64,000 nt of DNA from Lactonifactor longoviformis DSM 17459 (lineage in GTDB: Bacteria; Bacillota; Clostridia; Lachnospirales; Lachnospiraceae): positions 358,076 to 422,075 of the forward strand of contig NZ_FQVI01000002.1 in the NCBI RefSeq assembly GCF_900129135.1, written 5' to 3'. The notes beneath the pieces were generated by a model. That model saw only the letters and a program-made list of their open reading frames with translations, ran no database searches and was not told the DNA's origin. Position numbers and translations under genes: made by a program. Positions 1-8,286 of this stretch are shown one piece after another (the first letter of the stretch is position 1; every line of letters starts with the position of its first letter).

Positions 1-1
1 T

Positions 2-274
2 ATCAAAGTTGATGGACAGATAGCTGCCACCGGCCTTGGGATACTGGACCGGGAATACATTGGCCTGTATGCCATTCACGTGGAAGAGCTGTACCGGAAA
101 ATGCACTGGGGACGGGCAATCTGCACCGCGATCATTCAGGAGGGTATTCGTCAGGGGGCCTCCTCCTCATACCTCCAGGTAGTAAAGGGCAATGAACCGG
201 CGAAACGCCTGTATTCTGCTCTTGGATACGAAGATTTTTATACCTACTGGTTCCGCCAGAAGGATGCAGAATAG
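2..274 (+). CDS. GNAT-family N-acetyltransferase, C-terminal part
   Basis: The reading frame is open from the window edge to a TAG at 272-274 and gives the last 90 or so residues of a GNAT acetyltransferase. The piece 'GRAICTAIIQEG' matches the acetyl-CoA pyrophosphate-binding region. The stretch 'LQVVKGNEPAKRLYSALGY' is the typical GNAT motif B ending, in which N and Y/F contact the acceptor side. The N-terminus lies outside the window, so the acceptor substrate cannot be named. The gene ends at a strong hairpin shared with the convergent symporter gene. Confidence 0.8.
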   Translation: MKVDGQIAATGLGILDREYIGLYAIHVEELYRKMHWGRAICTAIIQEGIRQGASSSYLQVVKGNEPAKRLYSALGYEDFYTYWFRQKDAE

Positions 275-287
275 CTCAAAGAAGCAC

Positions 288-327
288 AAGGAGCTGTCCC
301 GAAATAACATTATCAGGACAGCTCCTT
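288..327. terminator. Bidirectional intrinsic terminator
   Basis: A perfect 12-bp stem (AAGGAGCTGTCC at 288-299 with GGACAGCTCCTT at 316-327) sits between the convergent acetyltransferase and GPH symporter genes. The T-rich run on the + side is short, so efficiency is uncertain. Confidence 0.75.
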
Positions 328-338
328 CCCTATAGCTT

Positions 339-1727
339 TTATAATTCATGACTCTCTTCTATCTTCTTTTCTATCTCCCTTCTCATTCCCGCATAGGTCT
401 TTTTATCAATTCCATAGAAAATCAGAGCTGCTGCTGCCCCTATGAGCAAAATGCCGCAGATTCCGTTCATTGTCAGGTTAATGGCAGTCAGTACAGAAGT
501 ATTCTGCTCTGCATTTGCCATATATCCCAGGGCACTTAAGATCCATCCTATAAAAGCAGTACAAAATGCCATTCCCAGCTTAAATGCGAAGTTGATAAAC
601 GCTGAGATAAATCCAATGGCATGGGTGTGATATTTATATTGTGTGTATTCCGAGCAATCCGGAACCATTCCAAAAAGAGAAGCAAGGCCAAGCCCCCCGC
701 CGATTCCTGTCAGGAATGTCATAAAATGATATGAGTTTAGACCTGTCTGGGTATGTACAGGCAGAAAATTCATAATTACCATAAGTATTCCACTGGCCAT
801 AAATCCAATCAGAGGAAGTGTTCTCTTATTGGAAACTTTTTTTACCAGAAAAGCCAGAGAATATGTTCCAAATACCCTGCCCAGAAACATCAGGCTTGAG
901 TTCAGCATAAACAGATTGGCATCTCCTACATAATACTTAAAGTAGTACATTCTCACAGCCCCTATTGCTGCCTCGTAGAATCCCCAGCACACAAAGGATA
1001 TAATCAGTATGTGAACCGGACGGTTGCCTTTTAAAACCCTCACATATTCTTTTAAGCTCATCTTCTCTTCTGTCATGGGAATGTCAACTGTCTCTCTAGT
1101 CGTCTTAAAACAGAATAAATAGATAGGAAAAGCTATGGCAGAAAAAATTATAGCTGCATAAAAATAGCCTTTGGCCTCATCTCCCTTACCTGCAAAGTTA
1201 ACAACCCTCAGCACCCCCTGGGACAGTATCAGGGTTGCAATAAAAGCTCCTGTCATACGCCAGCTCGACAACTTGGAGCGTTCATTGTCATCCCTGGTTA
1301 TGGCGGCCGGCATAGCAGAATATGGAATATTCACACAGGTATAAGCGATTACTAAAACCACATAAACCGCCAAAGCATACACTGCCCGCACATTTACATT
1401 GTCAGAAGGAAACACTGTAAAGCTCATAATATTGAAAATCAGCATAGGAACCGCCGCAAATATGATCCAGGGGCGGTATCTTCCCCACTTAGACTTTGTC
1501 CGGTCTGCTAATGCCCCTACAATGGGATCACTGACAGCATCAATCCCTTTCGAAAGAAGCATGAATGTGCCGCAGAGAGCCGCAGGAATAAGTGCAACAT
1601 CGGTCCAGAAATACAGCAGATAGCCTGATACAAGTGCCCAGCTGAAATTATTTGCGAAGTCCCCTGAGGCATAGCCAATTACACGAAACGCAGATAGTTT
1701 TTCCTTGTTCTCTGTTTTTGTACCCAT
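339..1727 (-). CDS. GPH-family sugar/cation symporter
   Basis: This is a 462-residue, about 12-helix permease of the glycoside-pentoside-hexuronide:cation symporter branch of the MFS (MelB/XylP/GusB-like). The family signature is clear near the N-terminus: 'DAVSDPIVGALADRTKSKWG' followed by RYRPW, with the acidic residues used for cation-coupled sugar transport. It follows the zinc dehydrogenase gene on the same strand by 12 bases. Its AGGAGG Shine-Dalgarno overlaps the dehydrogenase stop codon, so the two are probably one operon for uptake and oxidation of a sugar, polyol or uronate. The divergent AraC gene is the likely regulator. The substrate cannot be read from sequence. Confidence 0.9.
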   Translation of the reverse strand: MGTKTENKEKLSAFRVIGYASGDFANNFSWALVSGYLLYFWTDVALIPAALCGTFMLLSKGIDAVSDPIVGALADRTKSKWGRYRPWIIFAAVPMLIFNIMSFTVFPSDNVNVRAVYALAVYVVLVIAYTCVNIPYSAMPAAITRDDNERSKLSSWRMTGAFIATLILSQGVLRVVNFAGKGDEAKGYFYAAIIFSAIAFPIYLFCFKTTRETVDIPMTEEKMSLKEYVRVLKGNRPVHILIISFVCWGFYEAAIGAVRMYYFKYYVGDANLFMLNSSLMFLGRVFGTYSLAFLVKKVSNKRTLPLIGFMASGILMVIMNFLPVHTQTGLNSYHFMTFLTGIGGGLGLASLFGMVPDCSEYTQYKYHTHAIGFISAFINFAFKLGMAFCTAFIGWILSALGYMANAEQNTSVLTAINLTMNGICGILLIGAAAALIFYGIDKKTYAGMRREIEKKIEESHEL

Positions 1728-1739
1728 GCAGTCATCCTC

Positions 1740-2756
1740 CTAATTTGAGCAGTCCAGCAGAATTTTAGGATAAATAGATTTATGAAATAGAGCAAAAGCC
1801 TCTGCCCCCTCCCTAAGAGGCATTACTTTTCCAATTATTTTATCCAGCTGCATTCTCGGAATCAGATTAATCGTTCTGTTCATAATAGACGTTGTGGTAA
1901 ATACCGTCTGTATCCGGCCTTCCTTCCTGTATAAGTCATATAAGTTCAGAGGCATTTCAAAGGTCGGAGGGAATACTGCGAAATATACCGCCGTTCCACA
2001 TTTAGCCAGAATTTTCAAAGGAGTTTCGGCTGCCTTCGGAGAACCCGAGAACTCAAAAACCATGTCAAACCCCTCACCCCCGGTTATCTCCATAGCCCTC
2101 GCCTCCACATCTTCATGAAAGGGATCTATCACATGTAAGGCTCCCATGTCCAGCGCCATATTTCTCTTATCCTCGACCGGATCAATAGCGGTTACTTTAG
2201 ACGCTCCTGAGAGGAGAATCATATTCAGCATAATGGAGCCAATCCCGCCCACACCTGCTATGGCCACAGTTGCCCCGTGACGGATAGGTGCAAGATCCAG
2301 TGCCCGCACAGTGCAGTTTGCCGGTTCCACCAGGCTATAATGCATGAGATCAGCATCCTTGGGAATCTTAAAGACTGCGCTGATATCGGTGACCACATAC
2401 TCTGCGAATGCACCGGTTGTCTGGGAATGAACGCAATACTGAGGCATCCCTTTTTTGCACTGTTCGCATATACCGCAGCTGGTTACCGGATACAATGCCA
2501 CCTTGTCTCCCACCTGATAACCCGCAGCAGCGGCTTCCGGACTGACTTCCTCAATAATTCCTGACGCTTCATGCCCCAGCGCCATGGGCGGTTTCGCATC
2601 CAGCACCCCCATTGTTACCTGATGTACATCTGTTGCGCAGAGAGCCGCGTAGGCAATCTTAATCTTCACCTGGCGCGGAAGTACAGGCGGGATATCTACC
2701 TCCAGCACCTCTACTTTATTCTCCGCTACAAACCACAGTTGTCTCATTTTAGCCAT
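1740..2756 (-). CDS. Zinc-dependent medium-chain alcohol/polyol dehydrogenase
   Basis: This is a 338-residue MDR dehydrogenase of the threonine/sorbitol dehydrogenase type. Catalytic zinc ligands are seen in 'ALCATDVH' and 'LGHEASG'. The structural zinc lobe is CGICEQCKKGMPQYC, with four cysteines. The NAD(P) fold carries 'GVGGIGS' with an acidic residue (AIDP) at the end of the second strand, which favours NAD. The frame can be opened further upstream, but GGAGG lies 7 bases before the ATG at 2756, so I use that start. Paired with the GPH symporter it probably oxidises the imported polyol or sugar acid. The exact substrate is unknown. Confidence 0.87.
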   Translation of the reverse strand: MAKMRQLWFVAENKVEVLEVDIPPVLPRQVKIKIAYAALCATDVHQVTMGVLDAKPPMALGHEASGIIEEVSPEAAAAGYQVGDKVALYPVTSCGICEQCKKGMPQYCVHSQTTGAFAEYVVTDISAVFKIPKDADLMHYSLVEPANCTVRALDLAPIRHGATVAIAGVGGIGSIMLNMILLSGASKVTAIDPVEDKRNMALDMGALHVIDPFHEDVEARAMEITGGEGFDMVFEFSGSPKAAETPLKILAKCGTAVYFAVFPPTFEMPLNLYDLYRKEGRIQTVFTTTSIMNRTINLIPRMQLDKIIGKVMPLREGAEAFALFHKSIYPKILLDCSN

Positions 2757-2907
2757 ATCCATACCTCCATAATAGCCGCATCCTGTTCCCCGGAACATTA
2801 TGCACATATTTTTCTCTGATACATGAATTATATTAGCTATTATTTCTAAATTCAATTGACCTGAAAGACATATTTTTCTCTAATATGTCTCTTTTCTATC
2901 ATTTATA

Positions 2908-2936
2908 TTTACTTTATTGTTTATTTGTGCTAAAAT
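2908..2936 (+). promoter_or_regulatory. Possible sigma-A promoter of the araC-type gene
   Basis: TTTACT at 2908-2913 and TAAAAT at 2931-2936 are separated by 17 bases, 45 bases before the TTG start. The intergenic region is AT-rich and divergent, so regulator sites for both operons would lie here. The match is moderate. Confidence 0.4.
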
Positions 2937-2980
2937 TCACTCATAATTTTGTAAACAAACTGCCAGTGAGGTGATTCCGA

Positions 2981-3865
2981 TTGGATAATATCTATAACCC
3001 CGATAATCTATATCAAAAATATATAACCTCTGTCACCATGCCTGATTTCGATTTTATGATTCAATATGCAGAAAAGCTGAACAGTTCCACGGTAGAATTC
3101 CGACATTATCACCCATACTATGAAATTTATTATGTAACAAGCGGCCGTCTGCATGTCCTGGTACAAGAACAGGAATTGACCCTTTCTGCCGGAGAGGTTC
3201 TTTATCTTTCTCCTAATATTAATCACCACGTATTTCATGAACCAAATGAAAAAAAGGAATATTTTGTGATTATCTTCGATTTTGTCTCCAAAGTATCCTC
3301 AAAATCGCTGTTTGGCGCTCTGGAATATAAAGAAATCCAGCAAGTGCTGGATTTGATCGTTCATGAGAAGTATCTGCTGTCCAGGGAAACCTTCCACGGC
3401 ACCAGACTTTTGAATCAAATATGGAATGAAATGAAGGAAAAAAAGATTGGCTGGGCTTCTGTAACCAATGTTTTATTTTACCAGTTTTTTATACAGGCAC
3501 TTCGGCATATTAATGATAAAGTATCGTCACAGCAAAAGCCTGACGGTATACTAAACCTAGGGCTGGAGGCTTCCAAGTATATCCATATGAACTACCAGCA
3601 TGAAATCACCATAGACAGTGTAGCTGCACATTTGAATATCGCCCCCAGACATGTAAACAGAGTATTTCAGTCTCTCTTCGGAACCACTTTCAGCAAGACT
3701 CTAAGCATACTGCGCATGGAATATGCCAAAGACTATCTCTGCAATACAGATTACTCTATTGAGGAAATCGCCCATATTGTGGGATTCGCCTCTCCAAAGT
3801 CGCTTCAGAAGCTCTTTAAAGAAATGGAGCATATGTCTATGTCAGAATACAGAAAAACAAGGTGA
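2981..3865 (+). CDS. AraC-family transcriptional regulator with cupin sensor
   Basis: This 294-residue protein has two domains. An N-terminal cupin (residues about 30-100, with 'FRHYHPYYEIYYVTSG' and 'LSAGEVLYLSPN') probably binds a sugar-like effector. A C-terminal double HTH (about 190-294) ends in 'YSIEEIAHIVGFASPKSLQK'. The start codon appears to be TTG: GAGGTG lies 7 bases upstream and no ATG or GTG opens the frame there. It is divergent from the dehydrogenase/GPH symporter pair, the usual arrangement for a local activator of sugar catabolism. It is followed by a strong convergent terminator. Confidence 0.88.
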   Translation: MDNIYNPDNLYQKYITSVTMPDFDFMIQYAEKLNSSTVEFRHYHPYYEIYYVTSGRLHVLVQEQELTLSAGEVLYLSPNINHHVFHEPNEKKEYFVIIFDFVSKVSSKSLFGALEYKEIQQVLDLIVHEKYLLSRETFHGTRLLNQIWNEMKEKKIGWASVTNVLFYQFFIQALRHINDKVSSQQKPDGILNLGLEASKYIHMNYQHEITIDSVAAHLNIAPRHVNRVFQSLFGTTFSKTLSILRMEYAKDYLCNTDYSIEEIAHIVGFASPKSLQKLFKEMEHMSMSEYRKTR

Positions 3866-3883
3866 CAGGGGAATAACAAAAAA

Positions 3884-3932
3884 CATTCCCGCAGGAAAAT
3901 CAAGTTTAAAACTCTTGATTCCTGCGGGAATG
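3884..3932. terminator. Bidirectional intrinsic terminator
   Basis: A 12-bp GC-rich stem (CATTCCCGCAGG at 3884-3895 with CCTGCGGGAATG at 3921-3932) is extended by an inner TCAAG/CTTGA helix and followed by CTTTTATT. It separates the AraC gene from the convergent HPr-like gene. Confidence 0.85.
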
Positions 3933-3966
3933 CTTTTATTCGACAGTCCTTTTGTTCTCCGTTATA

Positions 3967-4221
3967 CTACTTGCTGCTCAGATATTTCTCAATGCTCTCC
4001 ATAGCTTCTGCTTCGTCTGCTCCCTCCACAGAAACTGTAACAGACTCTCCTGAATCCAATCCTAAACTCATCATTCCCATAATGCTCTTTGCATTGACCT
4101 TTTTTGCTTCACTTTCTACGTAGATGCTGCTCTCATACTGACTCGCAACCTGTACTAATAATGCAATAGGGCGCGCCTCTAAGCCGTTTGAGATTTTGAT
4201 AGTAATTGGTTTCCTGATCAT
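3967..4221 (-). CDS. crh: Crh-like HPr-family protein lacking the catalytic histidine
   Basis: This 84-residue protein has the whole HPr fold sequence. At the active site it reads GLEARP, so position 15, the phosphorylatable His of PTS HPr, is Glu. Ser46 and its context (KSIMGMMSLG) are intact. In Bacillus subtilis the same combination (Gln15, Ser46) defines Crh, which works only through HPrK phosphorylation of Ser46 and CcpA, and sits next to whiA as here. I infer a regulatory, non-PTS protein. It is the last gene of the murB-rapZ-whiA cluster, and its Shine-Dalgarno lies inside the last codons of whiA. Whether Glu15 mimics phospho-His is speculation. Confidence 0.85.
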   Translation of the reverse strand: MIRKPITIKISNGLEARPIALLVQVASQYESSIYVESEAKKVNAKSIMGMMSLGLDSGESVTVSVEGADEAEAMESIEKYLSSK

Positions 4222-4223
4222 AC

Positions 4224-5186
4224 TTACTCCTCCTTGTGTCCTTTCAACTCTTCTGCCATGCTGCTCAACTTTCTAAGTCTATGGTTCACTCCGGATTTCC
4301 CAACGGGAGGTGATAACAACATCCCCAGTTCCTTTAAGGTAGCTTCCGGATATTCTAACCTCAGGTTAGCTATCTCTTCCAGGTTCTCCGGGAGCTCATG
4401 AAATCCTATGGTTTTTTGGATATATTTAATATCCTCTATTTGCTTAACTGCCGCACTCACTGTCTTGTTTATGTTAGCAGTTTCACAATTAACTTTACGG
4501 TTGACGCTGTTTCTCATCTCTTTTAGTATTCTCACATTTTCAAGATCCATGAGAGAAACATTGGCTTCCATAATCCCCAGAATCTCTACGATCTGGGCGC
4601 CTTCCTTAATGTAGACTACAAAATACTTTTTTCTGCCTACGATTTTAGCATCCACGCCGAAGCTGCATATCAGTTCCTGCATCTGCACTGCTTTCTCTCT
4701 GGTGTTGCAGACAATCTCAAAATGATAAAACTTCTGAGGATCGCTTAGAGACCCTGATGCCAAAAACGCACCTCTGATAAATGCCCGTCTGCAGCAGCTT
4801 TTTTGAACCACCATCTGGTTCACCAGATTATGGTGAGGTGCTATCTGCATATCCGAACTCAGTATCTTGACCGCCTGCAGAACACGTACAGTATCTTCCG
4901 GCGCATCCACCAAAACGGTATAACCGTTGTTCTTATGTAGCGATGGATTCTGTCTGACGCAGATATCAGTATCTATATTAAATGTTTTTTTCAATAATGT
5001 AAAGTACTTTCTTGCTACATATTCATTTTCTGTGTGCATAGTCAGCATAAATCCATCCTGACCCGACGGCGTAATCCTTCCGCAAAACCCTATAATTGCG
5101 GCCAGCTCAGCGATTTGGCAGTGTCTGGCTTCGCTGATGTGCCTGGATAATTCTTCCTTTACTTGTCCGGAAAAAGACATTTTCAT
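4224..5186 (-). CDS. whiA: DNA-binding protein WhiA
   Basis: This 320-residue protein matches WhiA throughout: an N-terminal degenerate LAGLIDADG-like half ('RHCQIAELAAIIGFCGRIT', 'RRAFIRGAFLASGSLSDP') and a C-terminal HTH ('EATLKELGMLLSPPVGKSG' then VNHRLRKL). WhiA acts in cell division and chromosome segregation in Bacillus and in sporulation septation in Streptomyces. Two in-frame ATGs (5186 and 5180) are close to AAGGCAGG; the second gives the more usual MSFS start. It lies 8 bases after rapZ and 2 bases before the crh-like gene. The yvcK/glmR gene usually found between rapZ and whiA in Bacilli is absent. Confidence 0.95.
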   Translation of the reverse strand: MKMSFSGQVKEELSRHISEARHCQIAELAAIIGFCGRITPSGQDGFMLTMHTENEYVARKYFTLLKKTFNIDTDICVRQNPSLHKNNGYTVLVDAPEDTVRVLQAVKILSSDMQIAPHHNLVNQMVVQKSCCRRAFIRGAFLASGSLSDPQKFYHFEIVCNTREKAVQMQELICSFGVDAKIVGRKKYFVVYIKEGAQIVEILGIMEANVSLMDLENVRILKEMRNSVNRKVNCETANINKTVSAAVKQIEDIKYIQKTIGFHELPENLEEIANLRLEYPEATLKELGMLLSPPVGKSGVNHRLRKLSSMAEELKGHKEE

Positions 5187-5194
5187 TACCTGCC

Positions 5195-6076
5195 TTATAT
5201 TTTTTTGCGGAACGCATCCTTTGTTATATCTTTATGTTCTACCCGCAGGGCAAATTCAGTCTCCTGACTCAGCCTTCTGTAGAGTTCATTGGCCAGAGTT
5301 ACCGAACGGTGCTTCCCGCCTGTGCAGCCAATGCTGATAACCAGCTGGTTTTTTCCTTCCATTATGTAATTAGGAATTAAAAACCGTATCATATCCTCCA
5401 GTTTATCAGAAAACTCATGTGACACGTCAAATCCCATTACGTAATCCCTGACCGGTTCATCATTTCCGGTCAGAGGCCGAAGCTCTTCGATGTAATATGG
5501 ATTTGGCAGAAAACGTACATCAAACACCAAATCGGAGTCACCCGGTATTCCATATTTGAATCCAAAGGACAGTATCGTAATTACAAGGCTACGGAATTCC
5601 AGATTCTGGACAAAAATCTTGTCAATCTCTCCTTTTAGTTCCCTGGTGAGGAGATAGCTTGTATCGATAATATAATCCGCATGTTTTTTCAAAAATTCCA
5701 GCCTTCCGCGTTCCTTGGCAATGCCCTGGTCCACCCGCCCATTCCCGGCAAGGGGATGGGTGCGGCGGGTCTCCTTGTATCGTTTCACCAGCACGGAATC
5801 CTTGGCATCCAAAAAAAGAATCTCATACTTGAAGCCGGCCAGAGTAAGCCCCTCCAGGACCTTTTCCAATTCCCCCAACGCCTGGCCGCTTCTGACATCC
5901 ACGCCCAGGGCAACCTTTTGTATCTCACTGGCCTCGCTGGCAACCATAAGCTGTGCAAATTTTTCGATCAAAGGGATAGGCAGATTATCTACGCAGAAAT
6001 AATCCGCATCCTCAAGCATCTTGAGAGCGGTACTCTTGCCAGCCCCGGACATTCCAGTCACTATCACAAAACGCAT
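5195..6076 (-). CDS. rapZ: RapZ-family nucleotide-binding protein
   Basis: A 293-residue RapZ/YvcJ homologue. The N-terminal P-loop is GMSGAGKS (residues 8-15). The C-terminal domain ends with the conserved 'IGCTGGKHRSVTLANEL', which in E. coli RapZ binds RNA and metabolites for glmS control. In Firmicutes the protein is a GTPase/ATPase of less certain role. AGGAGGAG lies 4 bases before the ATG. The gene sits 15 bases after murB and 8 bases before whiA in one operon, linking cell-wall precursor synthesis with division control. Confidence 0.94.
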   Translation of the reverse strand: MRFVIVTGMSGAGKSTALKMLEDADYFCVDNLPIPLIEKFAQLMVASEASEIQKVALGVDVRSGQALGELEKVLEGLTLAGFKYEILFLDAKDSVLVKRYKETRRTHPLAGNGRVDQGIAKERGRLEFLKKHADYIIDTSYLLTRELKGEIDKIFVQNLEFRSLVITILSFGFKYGIPGDSDLVFDVRFLPNPYYIEELRPLTGNDEPVRDYVMGFDVSHEFSDKLEDMIRFLIPNYIMEGKNQLVISIGCTGGKHRSVTLANELYRRLSQETEFALRVEHKDITKDAFRKKI

Positions 6077-6091
6077 CTTTTACTCCTCCTG

Positions 6092-7003
6092 TCAGAATTC
6101 TCCCAAAAACTTCACTTCCGGTTCCAGGGTTACATTTGAATTCTCATACACTCTCTCAATGATCTGACGGATGAGCTCCCTCACCTCTTCTGCTGTGGCA
6201 TTTCCATTATTGATTACAAAACCGCAGTGCTTATCAGAAACCTGAGCATTTCCCACTGCAAACCCCCGAAGTCCGGCATCCATGATAAGCTTCCCCGCAA
6301 AATATCCCTGGGGACGTTTAAATGTACTGCCTGCACTGGGATATTCCAGAGGCTGCTTGCTCACCCTTCTGTCACGCAGCTCGTTCATTCTTTCCCTGAT
6401 TTTTTCTTTTTCCCCAGGCATAAGCCGGATGGCCGCCTCCAGGACAATATAGCCGGATTCTTTGATTATACTGGTCCGGTAACCAAGCTTCAATTCCTCC
6501 GCTTTCAGGCAGCAGACCTCTCCCTCGTTGGTCATCACCACCACCTCCTGAAGGACATCCTTCATCTCTCCTCCATAGGCACCTGCATTCATTACAACCG
6601 CTCCCCCCAGTGTCCCGGGGATCCCTCCTGCGAATTCAAATCCGGTAAGCCCATATTCCATCGCTTTTCTGGCGACTTGAGAAAGCAGTGCCCCTGCCTT
6701 TACTGTGAGCAGTGTGCCTTCCACCAGGATATCACTCAGGTTCCGGTAGATCTGGATGATTGCTCCCCGGTAACCTTTATCACTCACCAGCAGATTGCTT
6801 CCGTTCCCAAGAATAAAATAGGGTACCTCCGCCTCCTGGCAGGTATGTAATATCCTTTGTATCTCTTCAATGGAGTGGGGGCACAGATAGTAATCCGCCG
6901 GTCCTCCGATGCGGAAGGTGGTATGATTACACATAGGCTCATCCGTCCAAACGTTATCACTTCCTACTATGCTGCAAAATTCATTTACTATATTTTCCTT
7001 CAA
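6092..7003 (-). CDS. murB: UDP-N-acetylenolpyruvoylglucosamine reductase
   Basis: This 303-residue cytoplasmic flavoenzyme makes UDP-MurNAc from UDP-GlcNAc enolpyruvate. The FAD domain shows 'NHTTFRIGGPADYYLCP', 'GNGSNLLVSDKGYRG' and 'GIPGTLGGAVVMNAGAYGGE'. The C-terminal active site has 'YPSAGSTFKRP', with the Ser that protonates the product, and 'LEPEVKFLG'. The start is a TTG at 7001-7003 with GAGG 8 bases upstream; no ATG fits. It follows tcdA by 27 bases and heads the rapZ-whiA-crh run. Confidence 0.95.
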   Translation of the reverse strand: MKENIVNEFCSIVGSDNVWTDEPMCNHTTFRIGGPADYYLCPHSIEEIQRILHTCQEAEVPYFILGNGSNLLVSDKGYRGAIIQIYRNLSDILVEGTLLTVKAGALLSQVARKAMEYGLTGFEFAGGIPGTLGGAVVMNAGAYGGEMKDVLQEVVVMTNEGEVCCLKAEELKLGYRTSIIKESGYIVLEAAIRLMPGEKEKIRERMNELRDRRVSKQPLEYPSAGSTFKRPQGYFAGKLIMDAGLRGFAVGNAQVSDKHCGFVINNGNATAEEVRELIRQIIERVYENSNVTLEPEVKFLGEF

Positions 7004-7030
7004 CTGTCTAACCTCTGCTTCCCTCTGTCT

Positions 7031-7771
7031 TTATTTATTCTGCTCTTTTTCCTTCAGCAAGTCGCGAATCACTTCCCCTGCAATCAAAAGCCCCGCCACG
7101 CTGGGCACAAAAGAGATGCTTCCCGGCACAGGGTGATTCGTGTTTCCTTTTGTCTCCTGAGGTTCTCCCCTCTTTCTCCTGTCCTTCTGAGGAAGCTCAG
7201 TGGAAAAAAGCACCTTAACTTTTTTTATTTTTCTTTTTTTCAGTTCCAGACGCATAACCTTTGCCAATGGGCAGACACTCGTCTTGGAAATATCTGTGAT
7301 CTGGAATTTGGACGGGTCCAGTTTATTCCCCGTTCCCATAGATGAGATAATAGGAACCTGCGCTTCCTTGGCTTTTTCAATGAGCAGGATTTTGGAAGAT
7401 ACCGTATCAATGGCGTCCACCACATAATCAAACGTACTAAAATCAAAGAGTTCTGCCGTTCTGGCGCTGTAGAACGTATCGTATGTGTGAACCACAGCAT
7501 CTTGATTAATATCCATGATCCTGTCCTTTGCTACCTGTGTCTTGGATTTTCCTATCGTAGATCGAAGAGCAATCAGCTGACGGTTGATATTGGTAACCGC
7601 TACCTCATCATTGTCAACCAGCGTAAGATTGCCGACCCCGCTTCTGGCAAGTGCTTCCACCACATAGGAACCAACGCCCCCGATTCCGAAGACAGCGACT
7701 TTAGACCGCATTAAGGTGTCCAGCCCTTTTTCTCCTATCAGAGATTCTGTTCTGGAAAACGCATGCAACAT
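7031..7771 (-). CDS. tcdA: tRNA threonylcarbamoyladenosine dehydratase (TcdA/YgdL family)
   Basis: An E1-like ThiF-superfamily protein of about 246 residues. It begins LHAFSRTESLIG, has the nucleotide-binding 'VAVFGIGGVGSYVVEALAR', the 'VDNDEVAVTNINRQLIA' adenylation segment and 'YVVDAIDTVSSK'. In E. coli TcdA cyclises t6A37 in tRNA. An ATG at 7780 touches the AGGAGG, leaving one base of spacing, so I prefer the ATG at 7771, which also gives the usual MLHxFSRTE start. A striking 13-bp inverted repeat lies just upstream. It probably reads into murB. Confidence 0.9.
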   Translation of the reverse strand: MLHAFSRTESLIGEKGLDTLMRSKVAVFGIGGVGSYVVEALARSGVGNLTLVDNDEVAVTNINRQLIALRSTIGKSKTQVAKDRIMDINQDAVVHTYDTFYSARTAELFDFSTFDYVVDAIDTVSSKILLIEKAKEAQVPIISSMGTGNKLDPSKFQITDISKTSVCPLAKVMRLELKKRKIKKVKVLFSTELPQKDRRKRGEPQETKGNTNHPVPGSISFVPSVAGLLIAGEVIRDLLKEKEQNK

Positions 7772-7814
7772 AAGTGTCATTCCTCCTATTTTCCTCTCAC
7801 CTGTTCTCCAGGCA

Positions 7815-7850
7815 ATAGTATAATGTCTATATATATCGACATTATACTAT
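7815..7850. repeat. Perfect 13-bp inverted repeat containing TATAAT on each strand
   Basis: ATAGTATAATGTC at 7815-7827 and GACATTATACTAT at 7838-7850 are exact inverse complements around a 10-base AT-rich spacer. It lies 44 bases upstream of the tcdA start and 42 bases beyond the spoVAE stop. There is no T-run after it, so it is unlikely to be an intrinsic terminator. Both arms contain a -10-like TATAAT or TATACT, so it could be a dimeric repressor operator overlapping the tcdA promoter. Confidence 0.75.
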
Positions 7851-7891
7851 TTAAACCGGGAAAAGTACATGCTTTTTTCCTTTGGTAATTT

Positions 7892-8248
7892 TTAGTCCTT
7901 CATTTTCGGCTTAAAGATCAGACTGGCCAGGTATCCAAAGACAAGGGCAGCACTGATTCCTACCGCACTTGCAGTAAAACCGCCCATAAAAATGCCCAGA
8001 AAGCCTTTTTCTGTAACGGCTTTCTCTACTCCTTTCCAGAGTACATTTCCAAAGCCCAGCAGCGGTACGCTGGCTCCCCCTCCGGCAAATTTCAAAAATG
8101 GTTCGTAGATTCCCACAGCTCCCAGCACTGCTCCGGTGCACACCAGAAGTACCATAACTCTTCCGGGAAGCATTTTGGTTTTATCCAGCAGAATCTGTAC
8201 CAGCGCACAGATTAAACCTCCTACCCAGAATGCATTGATATAATCCAT
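7892..8248 (-). CDS. spoVAE: Stage V sporulation protein AE (SpoVAEb type)
   Basis: A 118-residue membrane protein of the SpoVAC/SpoVAE family, part of the inner-membrane channel that moves Ca-dipicolinate into the forespore and releases it at germination. It shares with SpoVAC the pattern 'WVGGLICALVQILLDKT' and 'VPLLGFGNVLWKG'. The frame opens at a GTG 18 bases earlier, but AAGGAG precedes the ATG at 8248. It is the last gene of the spoVA operon. SpoVAF and the shorter SpoVAEa are not seen. Confidence 0.92.
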   Translation of the reverse strand: MDYINAFWVGGLICALVQILLDKTKMLPGRVMVLLVCTGAVLGAVGIYEPFLKFAGGGASVPLLGFGNVLWKGVEKAVTEKGFLGIFMGGFTASAVGISAALVFGYLASLIFKPKMKD

Positions 8249-8286
8249 AATATTTCTCCTTCTCACAATTTAGTACTTTGTATCTG

